From Psychrobacter phenylpyruvicus DSM 7000 = NBRC 102152 (GTDB lineage Bacteria; Pseudomonadota; Gammaproteobacteria; Pseudomonadales; Moraxellaceae): 60,317 nucleotides of DNA. Positions 53,524 to 60,317 of the stretch are shown here, piece after piece. Position numbers and translations under genes: made by a program. A model generated the notes under the pieces. It searched no databases. It was given only the letters and a program-made list of their open reading frames with translations, and was not told the origin of the DNA. Position 1 is the stretch's first letter; each line of letters opens with the position of its first letter. The stretch covers positions 1 to 60,317 of the forward strand of contig NZ_JMKP01000020.1 of NCBI RefSeq assembly GCF_000685805.1. The letters are read 5' to 3'.

Positions 53524-53562
53524 TAGGCCATTAAAATTAATAATTTACTTTTTAATGGCCTA
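53524..53562. repeat. Perfect 13-bp inverted repeat in the channel gene leader
   Basis: taggccattaaaa and ttttaatggccta flank a 13-base loop. No T-run follows, so it is not a standard terminator. Confidence 0.6.
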
Positions 53563-53663
53563 GGTAATTAAGCTTATTTTGATACTTAAACTTAAAAATA
53601 CAAAAGTAGATACCGGGACTCTTTACAAGCCCATTTATTGAATTACATTACAGGAGAAACAGC

Positions 53664-55235
53664 ATGGACAACATGTTTGTTTGGTTTAATAACAACTTAG
53701 GCGGACCGATTGGCTCGATTATCGCAGCCATTTTGGTATTCGTTATTGGTTGGTTAATTGCTATGGCACTGGCCGGTGTTGTTCGCAATTTGCTAGCTCG
53801 CGTTAATTTAAACCAACGTATGAACACTTCAACAGGCAAAGCCTATGACATTGAAAATATAATTTCAAAGGTCGTTTTTTGGTTTGTATTCTTAATGGCC
53901 ATCTCTGGTGCATTGAGTATGTTAAGCCTAAATGCAATCTCTGCCCCATTTGCCAATATGATTGATAGCGTTTTATCTTTCATTCCGACATTAATCGGTG
54001 CCGTTATCATCGGTGTAATTGGTTGGGTAGTGGCTACAGTGGCTCGCACTGCCATCAATACCGCTTTGTCAAAGACTACACTTGATGAAAAATTAAGTGC
54101 TGAAGCTGGTGTACAACCTATGAGCAATACTATTGCTGATATGGTTTACTGGGTTATCCTGCTGTTTGTATTAGTTATCGTACTGGGTCAACTACAGTTA
54201 GATGGTTTATTTGCCCCATTAACTAATATGCTAAACAAAGCAATTGGCTATATTCCTAACCTATTCATGGCCGGCGTTGTGTTCTTTGTGGGCTATATTG
54301 TGGCAAAAATTGTCCGTGGTATCGTAGCTAACATGGTAACTAGCCTAAACCTACAAGGCTTTGCTGAAAAAGCAGGTATTAGTAATAACCGCGAAAACAG
54401 CTTACCTAACATTGCAGGTTCTCTAGCCTTTTTATTGGTAATCATTCCAACCACAATTATCGCTCTAGATGCACTGAATATTGAAGTAATCTCTCGTCCA
54501 GCTACTAATATGCTGAACAAGATTATGAGTGCTCTACCAAACATCTTTACTGCTGCAGCCATTTTAATTATCACTTACTACATCATGAAAATGGTGGCTA
54601 ATGTGGTTAAAGGTTTACTTGAAAACACTACCATTAACGCCCTTCCTGCTAAGGTGGGTCTAGACAGTGCAATGGGTGACACTCAAGTTTCAGATCTTGT
54701 TGGTTATGCCATCATCTTCTTTGCTATGTTGTTTGCTGGTATTTTAGCTGCAGACTTACTAGGCTTTGAACAAATCAGTGGCATCATCACTATGTTCATC
54801 GCATTTGGTGCTGACATTATCTTAGGCGCTATTATCCTATTTATCGGTTTCTGGTTAGCCAACATCATCGCTGGTGTGGTTGAGCGTTCTGATAAAGGCT
54901 CACAGTTTTTAGCCAACATCGTTCGTGTACTTATTATGGGCCTTGTGCTTGCAATGGGTCTAAAAGCGATGGGTATTGCAGATTCTATCGTAAATCTAGC
55001 CTTTGGTCTTACTTTGGGTGCCGTGGCTGTTGCCTTCGCTCTATCATTCGGTCTTGGTGGTCAAGAAGCTGCTGCTCGCTTCTTACGTAAGCTACAAGAC
55101 AAAGCAGAAACTGAAGCTGAAAAAGCAAAAGCTGAAAAAGCCATTGCTAATACTGCAAAAGAAACTGGTAAAGAGCCTTCAATCACTACTATTTCAGGTG
55201 ATGAGCCCTCAATTCCTAATTCAGATGATCAGTAA
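53664..55235 (+). CDS. Mechanosensitive-channel-like membrane protein with repeated TM helices
   Basis: A 523-residue membrane protein with the conserved TM-helix repeat found in CmpX-like, MscS-related proteins. Four or five homologous units each contain a phrase like LTNMLNKAIGYIPNLFMAGV, ATNMLNKIMSALPNIFTAA or FANMIDSVLSFIPTLIGAV followed by a long hydrophobic helix. The C-terminal helix LGAVAVAFALSFGLGGQEA resembles the pore helix of MscS. A charged coiled tail (LQDKAETEAEKAKAEKA) closes the protein. acaggagaaacagc before the ATG is a strong ribosome-binding site. Ion specificity and gating are unproven. Confidence 0.85.
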   Translation: MDNMFVWFNNNLGGPIGSIIAAILVFVIGWLIAMALAGVVRNLLARVNLNQRMNTSTGKAYDIENIISKVVFWFVFLMAISGALSMLSLNAISAPFANMIDSVLSFIPTLIGAVIIGVIGWVVATVARTAINTALSKTTLDEKLSAEAGVQPMSNTIADMVYWVILLFVLVIVLGQLQLDGLFAPLTNMLNKAIGYIPNLFMAGVVFFVGYIVAKIVRGIVANMVTSLNLQGFAEKAGISNNRENSLPNIAGSLAFLLVIIPTTIIALDALNIEVISRPATNMLNKIMSALPNIFTAAAILIITYYIMKMVANVVKGLLENTTINALPAKVGLDSAMGDTQVSDLVGYAIIFFAMLFAGILAADLLGFEQISGIITMFIAFGADIILGAIILFIGFWLANIIAGVVERSDKGSQFLANIVRVLIMGLVLAMGLKAMGIADSIVNLAFGLTLGAVAVAFALSFGLGGQEAAARFLRKLQDKAETEAEKAKAEKAIANTAKETGKEPSITTISGDEPSIPNSDDQ

Positions 55236-55277
55236 TAATTAATAGATCGATTCTGTAATAATAAATTTTACAATTCA

Positions 55278-55311
55278 AAAAAAGGCAGCCTTTCTAGGTT
55301 GCCTTTTTTAA
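55278..55311 (+). terminator. Intrinsic terminator after the channel gene
   Basis: aaaaaaggcagcc pairs with ggttgcctttttt (one wobble). Confidence 0.85.
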
Positions 55312-55448
55312 TACCAAAGCGATATGAGAATAGTTTTACTCAAATTTACCCCGTTACTCAAACCCTTAATATGGCGGTTGCTATAACCCTCTTTTCTTGT
55401 CAAAATCATAGTCACTACTAAAATTTTACATACATAGGTTAAAAAGAT

Positions 55449-56126
55449 ATGAAGCGATTTAATGACAAGGTTATTGTTATTACAGGTGCAGACTCTAGCA
55501 TAGGCCGAGTTACGGCTTTAGAGATAGCCCGAGAAGGCGGTAACGTTGTATTACTAGGGCGCAATAGCAAAGTACTTAAATACATAGCTAGTGAGCTTCC
55601 TGAAGACCACACTTGGATAAATAGCGGTAATCACTTAGCAGTCACTGGTGACATTACCAACGAAGAGCATAGTGAAAGGCTAGTCTCACATATTGTAGAA
55701 AAATATAATAGAATTGATACTGTGATAAACATTAATACTGAAATTGAATTTAGTCAGGTGCTTTTGACAGAGTTGTCAAAGACTAAAGGTAGTATCGTGA
55801 ATGTGTCTTTATTATCCGATACCAGTGCCAGTTGGTCGATAGAAAGCTATAAGCAGACCCAAGCAGACCTAGAAAAATATAATAAACAACTGGCTCATGA
55901 GCTAGGACCACAAGGCATTAGAGTCAATGGCGTACATGCTGGGCTAACAACAGAAGACAGCGATGATGTTGATAATGTGAAACTGTTTGTTGATCAAAGT
56001 GCGCTAGGTAGATTGGTCGAAATGAATGAAATTAGTGAAGCCATTTTATTTCTATCCAGTAACGATGCTTGTATGATTACTGGAGCCACGCTAGCTGTTG
56101 ATGGCGGATTGGCTTTAACTGACTAG
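55449..56126 (+). CDS. SDR-family protein with a degenerate active site
   Basis: A 225-residue classical-SDR relative. The dinucleotide-binding N-terminus VIVITGADSSIGRVTALEIA is intact, and the C-terminal LGPQGIRVNGVHAG and GATLAVDGGLALTD are normal. The catalytic region is altered. The NNAG motif reads NINT (residues 94-97). The usual catalytic Ser position (IVNVSLL) appears to be Leu. In the YxxxK motif, Tyr134 is kept but the Lys is Gln138 (YKQTQ). The stretch between NNAG and that region is also about 15-20 residues shorter than usual. It may be inactive as a reductase, or a diverged binding protein. Confidence 0.8.
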   Translation: MKRFNDKVIVITGADSSIGRVTALEIAREGGNVVLLGRNSKVLKYIASELPEDHTWINSGNHLAVTGDITNEEHSERLVSHIVEKYNRIDTVININTEIEFSQVLLTELSKTKGSIVNVSLLSDTSASWSIESYKQTQADLEKYNKQLAHELGPQGIRVNGVHAGLTTEDSDDVDNVKLFVDQSALGRLVEMNEISEAILFLSSNDACMITGATLAVDGGLALTD

Positions 56127-56185
56127 CCTGTTTTGTTGTATTCAACTATTTTGTATTGCTCTTAAATTTTTATTTATTTGAACCT

Positions 56186-56224
56186 AAAAAAAGACCTATC
56201 TATATTTAGATAGGTCTTTTTTTG
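56186..56224 (+). terminator. Bidirectional terminator after the SDR gene
   Basis: aaaaaaagacctatcta pairs with tagataggtcttttttt. Confidence 0.92.
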
Positions 56225-56260
56225 CAGTAAATTCATTGATCAAGCTGTTGCATCCGATGT

Positions 56261-56926
56261 TTATTTATTGATATCTCTTAAGGGCTTTGACATTTTTTCT
56301 GGATACTTAGGCACTACCCCTTTATACTGCTCAACAATTTTCACCAGGTCTTTATCATAATCACCTGTGGTGTACACCGGCTTTAAAAACCGAATCTCTT
56401 TGGTTTTATAATCCATAGCTACAGGAATAATAGGCACTTGAGCGCCTTCAGCAATATAATAAAAACCTGTCTTCCACTTATCAGTATAGTTTCGAGTTCC
56501 CTCTGGCGCTAACCCCAAATACAATGACTCACTCGACTTTAAGCGATCAATAGTTGCTTGTAGTACTGAGCCCTTTTTACTGCGGTTAATAGGAATGATG
56601 CCGGCCCACTTAAAGAAACGAGCCAAGACAGGATACTTAAACAAGCTGTCTTTTCCCATAATATTAATGTCTAAGTCCAAGCCTAGAACTAAAGGTATCG
56701 CATACAATCCATCAAAATTTGAGGTGTGTGGCAGTGCTAGAAATACCGCTTTTGGCACATTAGGAATTTCACCAACAGCCTTCCAGCCCATAAGTTTAAA
56801 CAAACGCCGAGCAATAGGTGGTGCAATACTTCCGCCACGTCTTGGTACTTTATCGCCTAAGCTTTTATGGGTTAGCTGCCTTAACTTGGCTGCTGATTCG
56901 TTTTTTGATGTATCATTATTAGACAT
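56261..56926 (-). CDS. Lysophospholipid acyltransferase family protein (PlsC-like)
   Basis: A 221-residue acyltransferase of the PlsC superfamily, which transfers acyl groups to glycerol phosphate or related acceptors at the membrane. The catalytic H-x4-D motif is HTSNFD (about residue 73), the acceptor-binding motif is LAPEGTRNYTDKWKTGF (about residue 138), and GAQVPIIPVAMDY follows. A hydrophobic stretch near VFLALPHTSN suits a membrane-associated enzyme. The short N-terminus lacks clear transmembrane helices. AGGGA lies upstream of the ATG. Its own position between parE and the SDR gene gives no extra clue to the acceptor. Confidence 0.88.
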   Translation of the reverse strand: MSNNDTSKNESAAKLRQLTHKSLGDKVPRRGGSIAPPIARRLFKLMGWKAVGEIPNVPKAVFLALPHTSNFDGLYAIPLVLGLDLDINIMGKDSLFKYPVLARFFKWAGIIPINRSKKGSVLQATIDRLKSSESLYLGLAPEGTRNYTDKWKTGFYYIAEGAQVPIIPVAMDYKTKEIRFLKPVYTTGDYDKDLVKIVEQYKGVVPKYPEKMSKPLRDINK

Positions 56927-56972
56927 TAAGCTGTGTCCCTACATTTAATTTTCTAAATTGATTGGTACTGGC

Positions 56973-58862
56973 TTAAACCATAATCTCAGCAAGATCTCCC
57001 TTACTCTCCAGCCAGGTCTTACGATCAGAGGCCCTTTTCTTCGCCAACAACATATCCATAACGCTGTTGGTCAACTGCATATCATCCATGTCCAGCTGTA
57101 CTAATCTACGTGTATCTGGGTTCATAGTGGTTTCACGCAGCTGCTCGGGACTCATCTCACCCAAACCTTTAAATCGAGTAATTTGTGGTTTTTTATTGCC
57201 AGGCACCTTACTTAATATATGCTCAAGTTCACTTTCATCAAGTGCATAGTGAACTTCTTTGCCTATATCAATTCTATATAGGGGCGGCATTGCTACAAAC
57301 AAGTGACCCGCATCAACTAACGCTGGAAAATGTTTGACAAATAGCGCACAAATTAAAGTCGCAATATGCAGACCATCAGAGTCAGCATCAGCCAAAATAC
57401 AGATCTTATCGTAACGCAGCTCTGATAAATCATCAGATGCTGGGTCTACCCCAATAGCAATAGCAATATCATGGATCTCACGGCTTGAGAGTACAGTATC
57501 AGGTGAGACTTCCCAAGTATTCAGAATCTTACCACGCAGGGGTAAAATAGCCTGGAAATGACGGTCACGTGCCTGTTTGGCACTACCCCCAGCTGAATCA
57601 CCCTCTACCAAAAATAGTTCAGCTCCTTCTCTGATACCGCCTCGGCAATCCGCCAACTTACCTGGTAGTGCTGGCCCCTGAGTAATCTTTTTACGAGCTA
57701 CTTTCTTAGCTGACTTTAAACGTTTACCAGCTTTGGAGATAGCCAACTCAGCAATTTGCGTGCCTAATTCTGCGTGTTGGTTTAACCACAAGCTAAAGGC
57801 ATCTTTGGCTTGTGCCTGTACCGCACCTGCTGCCTCTCGACTTGATAAACGTTCTTTGGTTTGCCCTGAGAACTGCGGCTCTGAGAACTTCAGAGATAGG
57901 ATATAGTTCACCCCATCCCAGACATCTTCACCGGTTAACTTAACATTGCGGGGTAATAAGTTATGAATCTCACAAAACTCACGTAGTGCTTCTAAAATAC
58001 CGGTACGTAAGCCATTAACATGAGTTCCCCCTTGGGCTGTGGGAATCAGGTTAACATAGCTTTCTTGAATAGGGTTGCCCCCTTCAGGTAACCACGACAA
58101 GGCAAAAGTAACCCCTGAACGCTCTCCTTCTTTGGCATCATAAGAGAAGTAAAATGGCTCAGGCGGTAATGTCTCTAGCCCATCAAGTTGCTCGTTTAGA
58201 TACTCAACCACGCCATCGGTAAACTGCCAGACCACTTTATCTTTATTGGCTTCATCATAAAACTCTATGGTTAAGCCAGCTGCTAGCACCGCTTTTGCCT
58301 TCAGGTTATGTTTAAGCTGTTTGACACTAAATTTAGGGGTATCAAAAAAGGTTTCATCAATCCAAAAACGAACCTTGGTACCTTTTTTGCGTTTGTTAGG
58401 ACTCACTGATTCTACTAATTTTGTGACAGCAACCCCATTCTCAAAAGCAATATCATACTGGATACCATCACGCCAGACAGTAACCTCAACTCGCTTTGAG
58501 AGGGCGTTAACTACTGAGATACCGACTCCGTGTAATCCCCCAGATACTTGATAATTACTGGTATTAAATTTACCGCCAGCATGTAGACGGGTTAAAATAA
58601 TTTCAATACCAGTTTGCTTAAATTCAGGATGAATATCTGTGGGCATCCCGCGTCCATCATCTTCCACTGATAATGAACCATCCTCATGCAGTTGTACCTT
58701 GATCGTTTTAGCATGGCCCGCTAAAGCCTCGTCCACTGAGTTATCTATCACCTCTTGTGCCAAGTGATTTGGACGGGTAGTGTCAGTGTACATACCAGGA
58801 CGACGGCGTACAGGCTCAAGACCTTCTAAAACTTCAAGTGACTGTGCTGTGTAATTGCTCAC
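56973..58862 (-). CDS. parE: DNA topoisomerase IV subunit B
   Basis: The ATPase subunit of topoisomerase IV, which with ParC decatenates daughter chromosomes. The GHKL ATPase domain shows EVIDNSVDEALAGHAKTI and DDGRGMPTDIHPE. GGLHGVGISVVNALSK is the ATP lid. The TOPRIM domain has LVEGDSAGGSAKQARDR at about residue 417 and ADADSDGLHI at about 490. The length of 629 residues, without the large GyrB-type insertion, and the C-terminal RFKGLGEMSPEQLRETTMNPDTR indicate ParE. The start codon is GTG with AAGGATATTATT upstream. yqiA lies upstream on the same strand, as in E. coli. Confidence 0.96.
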   Translation of the reverse strand: MSNYTAQSLEVLEGLEPVRRRPGMYTDTTRPNHLAQEVIDNSVDEALAGHAKTIKVQLHEDGSLSVEDDGRGMPTDIHPEFKQTGIEIILTRLHAGGKFNTSNYQVSGGLHGVGISVVNALSKRVEVTVWRDGIQYDIAFENGVAVTKLVESVSPNKRKKGTKVRFWIDETFFDTPKFSVKQLKHNLKAKAVLAAGLTIEFYDEANKDKVVWQFTDGVVEYLNEQLDGLETLPPEPFYFSYDAKEGERSGVTFALSWLPEGGNPIQESYVNLIPTAQGGTHVNGLRTGILEALREFCEIHNLLPRNVKLTGEDVWDGVNYILSLKFSEPQFSGQTKERLSSREAAGAVQAQAKDAFSLWLNQHAELGTQIAELAISKAGKRLKSAKKVARKKITQGPALPGKLADCRGGIREGAELFLVEGDSAGGSAKQARDRHFQAILPLRGKILNTWEVSPDTVLSSREIHDIAIAIGVDPASDDLSELRYDKICILADADSDGLHIATLICALFVKHFPALVDAGHLFVAMPPLYRIDIGKEVHYALDESELEHILSKVPGNKKPQITRFKGLGEMSPEQLRETTMNPDTRRLVQLDMDDMQLTNSVMDMLLAKKRASDRKTWLESKGDLAEIMV

Positions 58863-58991
58863 AATAATATCCTTTGCTTAATTAAGCTTTTAATTATGAA
58901 CCATATTATAACTAATATCGGAAGGCATAGGGGACTAGCAGGCGTATTAACGACAGCATGTGACGCAAAGAAGGCACGTCCGTAATAGTGA

Positions 58992-59618
58992 CTACTGCTG
59001 AGACAATAAATACTCCATAATAATAGGCAACTGTTGCTCAAAATCTGTCATACGATGGTCACCTCCAGGTTGTAAAGCCACTTCTACTCCTTGAGACTGA
59101 TAAAAATCAGTGGCCACTTTGGGATCTAGTAACTCATCTCCTTGTTTGATCACTGCAAAAACTTTCTCAGGATAAGTTATCTGCTGCAATTTATGAGCTG
59201 TAAACCAATCTAAGTCCTGTAATGTCATTGCCCAGCCTCCAGTAGTTCGATAAATCACTGTAGCAGCGCTATCATCACAAGCAATAGTATCTATTACTTT
59301 GTCGTCAACGAAGCGCTGTAAGCTAATATGAGGCTTAGTACTGGGGTTTAATAGTACAGCAGGGCAACCGGTCTCATTACTAACTAAGCTGGCAAAATAG
59401 CCCCCTAAAGAGCTGCCCATTACTGCCACCTTCCTATCCGCTTTTTGCTCTTGTTGCACCAATTCACACAATCGATCAAATACCTCGTTAGGGGCTTGAT
59501 TCAAATCGGGTCTAATAATTTCAATATCAGGATAATGAGCCCTGCAATATTTCTCCAGCAACACACCTTTTACCGAATTTGCGGTGCTATCAAGACCATG
59601 AATATATATTACTTTCAT
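58992..59618 (-). CDS. yqiA: YqiA-like esterase (alpha/beta hydrolase)
   Basis: A 208-residue alpha/beta hydrolase of the YqiA family, which hydrolyses acyl-CoA and short esters. The opening MKVIYIHGLDSTANSVKG carries the oxyanion HG, the nucleophile elbow is VMGSSLGGYFAS, and the C-terminal GGDHRMTDFEQQLP contains the catalytic His. Asp in VIKQGDELLDP is the likely acid. AAGGATTTGAT precedes the ATG. The order yqiA-parE on the same strand matches the familiar gammaproteobacterial arrangement. 129 bases separate the two genes. Confidence 0.93.
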   Translation of the reverse strand: MKVIYIHGLDSTANSVKGVLLEKYCRAHYPDIEIIRPDLNQAPNEVFDRLCELVQQEQKADRKVAVMGSSLGGYFASLVSNETGCPAVLLNPSTKPHISLQRFVDDKVIDTIACDDSAATVIYRTTGGWAMTLQDLDWFTAHKLQQITYPEKVFAVIKQGDELLDPKVATDFYQSQGVEVALQPGGDHRMTDFEQQLPIIMEYLLSQQ

Positions 59619-59806
59619 ATCAAATCCTTATCTTTAATAGTTTAAGCAAGATTATCACGAATGAAAGCTACAAAGGAATCATGCTAAAATTGCTTAATGC
59701 ACAAAAGCTTATTCTACTAGGGGTTATAACCAACTTCAGGTCCTTAGTCTGTAATAAAAGTGAGTCACTTAATATAGGACCTTAAGGCAGGGACGGTATA
59801 AAAGTC

Positions 59807-60073
59807 ATGTTTGATCAAATTGAGCTGTTCGAAATTGAAAACCCCTGTATCGGGGTTTGCCAAAGCAATAAAAAAGGCTATTGCTTTGGTTGCTTGCGCA
59901 GTCGTCAAGAGCGTCAATTATGGTTAAAAATGACTAATGAAGAGAAAAGAGAGGTGTTGAGACTTATTGTGGGTCGGAAAAAAAGAATCGAGCAAATGCG
60001 TCAGCGTCAAAGACAACAAATGGAATTGGATTTCGAGCAAGATGTAGAGATTGGAGATCTATTTCAAGATTAA
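59807..60073 (+). CDS. DUF1289 family Cys-rich small protein
   Basis: An 88-residue protein with the DUF1289 pattern: ENPCIGVCQSNKKGYCFGCLRSRQERQLWLKM, with four cysteines in a C-x3-C-x7-C-x2-C arrangement that could bind iron or zinc. A strongly basic, Arg/Gln-rich helix follows, then an acidic tail (MELDFEQDVEIGDLFQD). Function unknown. It is divergent from yqiA. The terminator at 60136-60171 is shared with the rRNA operon. Confidence 0.9.
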   Translation: MFDQIELFEIENPCIGVCQSNKKGYCFGCLRSRQERQLWLKMTNEEKREVLRLIVGRKKRIEQMRQRQRQQMELDFEQDVEIGDLFQD

Positions 60074-60135
60074 TTACAGAACTAGATAAGTTATAAATAA
60101 GCATGTGCACAAATATCTAGAAATCGTGCACAAAG

Positions 60136-60171
60136 AAAAAGCCCCCGCAACATAAGTTGCGGGGGCTTTTA
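60136..60171 (-). terminator. rRNA operon terminator, bidirectional
   Basis: aaaaagcccccgcaac pairs with gttgcgggggctttt around a 4-base loop. On the minus strand it follows the 5S gene, and on the plus strand it follows the DUF1289 gene. Confidence 0.92.
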
Positions 60172-60180
60172 GGTATAGGG

Positions 60181-60294
60181 AGCTGACGATGACCTACTCT
60201 CACATGGGCGAACCACACTACCATCGGCGCTACGATGTTTCACTTCTGAGTTCGAGAAGGGATCAGGTGGTTCCATCGTGCTATTGTCGTCAGC
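60181..60294 (-). rRNA. rrf: 5S ribosomal RNA
   Basis: Read on the minus strand, the sequence from gctgacgacaatagca to gtcatcgtcagct has the terminal stem of 5S rRNA, whose ends gctgacga and tcgtcagc pair. It also has the conserved core gaaccacctgatcccttc, gaactcagaagtgaaac and gatggtagtgtgg. The length of about 114 bases matches the usual 115-120. It is the last gene of an rRNA operon whose 23S and 16S genes lie beyond the right end of the window. The exact ends are estimated from the terminal pairing. Confidence 0.95.
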
Positions 60295-60317
60295 AAAGGG
60301 GGTATAGATATGAGTTG

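Larger units (their letters stand above)
52954..53663. other. 710-base intergenic region between the FKBP and channel genes
   Basis: No gene seen on either strand. It contains the 18-bp tandem repeat (52963-53032), a perfect 13-bp inverted repeat (53524-53562) and a possible promoter ttgact-16 bases-tagatt (53444-53471). It is A/T-rich throughout and is the longest gene-free stretch in the window. Confidence 0.6.

Noticed and set aside
53843..54127. Minus-strand open frames within the channel gene
   Set aside because: Their translations have no start signal and mirror the hydrophobic codons of the real gene, so they are shadows.
1..60317. CRISPR array or defence island
   Set aside because: No regularly spaced repeat of 23-40 bases with unique spacers was seen, and no cas, restriction or toxin-antitoxin genes were recognised. 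The tandem repeats found have no spacers.

Overview
The window looks like a chromosomal segment of a moderately AT-rich gammaproteobacterium of the Moraxellaceae, most likely Psychrobacter. This placement rests on my recognition of the proteins (short NadR without a repressor domain, TyrS type 2, FUSC/DUF421/LtrA membrane proteins, baeRF3, CorC followed by a patatin lipoprotein) and the 5S rRNA, not on a database search. Nearly all of it is vertically inherited housekeeping sequence. The only clear mobile DNA is the tail of an IS3-family element at the left edge. I see no CRISPR array, prophage, tRNA gene or recognisable defence island.

Left part (1-16100). The IS3-family (IS51-type) element ends at about 353 and interrupts a ZIP-type metal transporter gene, the last gene of a DUF421-FUSC-ZIP run on the minus strand. 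Then come a DUF1328 membrane protein, a PPP-type phosphoesterase, purE and purK with the UPF0178 gene coupled to purK, an NAD(P)-binding protein, and a long minus-strand block: GNAT, epmA (EF-P modification), pdxB (vitamin B6), an AI-2E transporter, glyS and glyQ.

Middle (16100-34500). A 590-base gap upstream of glyQ holds hairpins and a minus-strand terminator that could end a small RNA or a glyQ leader. A PspC protein diverges from the nadR-pnuC nicotinamide riboside salvage pair. Next are htpX, a DUF962 protein, a periplasmic YceI protein, LtrA, a GNAT-DUF1653 pair, divergent tyrS and anmK, thioredoxin 2 with an unusual WCQPC site, a SulP transporter followed by two paralogous DUF442 proteins, an orphan lipoprotein, and ahpF without ahpC.

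Right part (34500-60317). This holds a DUF465 protein, rnr (RNase R), an EEP-family nuclease/phosphatase, a baeRF3 release-factor-like protein, oligopeptidase A with YheV, ettA, a small GNAT, phhB, a DUF457 membrane protein, a DUF4105 protein, corC overlapping a patatin lipoprotein, an exported orphan, argA, an FKBP lipoprotein, a multi-repeat mechanosensitive-type channel, a degenerate SDR, an acyltransferase, parE, yqiA and a DUF1289 protein. The window ends in the 5S gene of an rRNA operon read on the minus strand.

Many intergenic regions carry strong intrinsic terminators, and many also carry short tandem duplications with a period of 14-20 bases, a recurring pattern in this genome. I did not find one convincing undescribed system. 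The candidates most worth checking are the glyQ upstream RNA, the SulP-DUF442-DUF442 cluster, the RNase R/EEP/baeRF3 neighbourhood and the tandem duplications.
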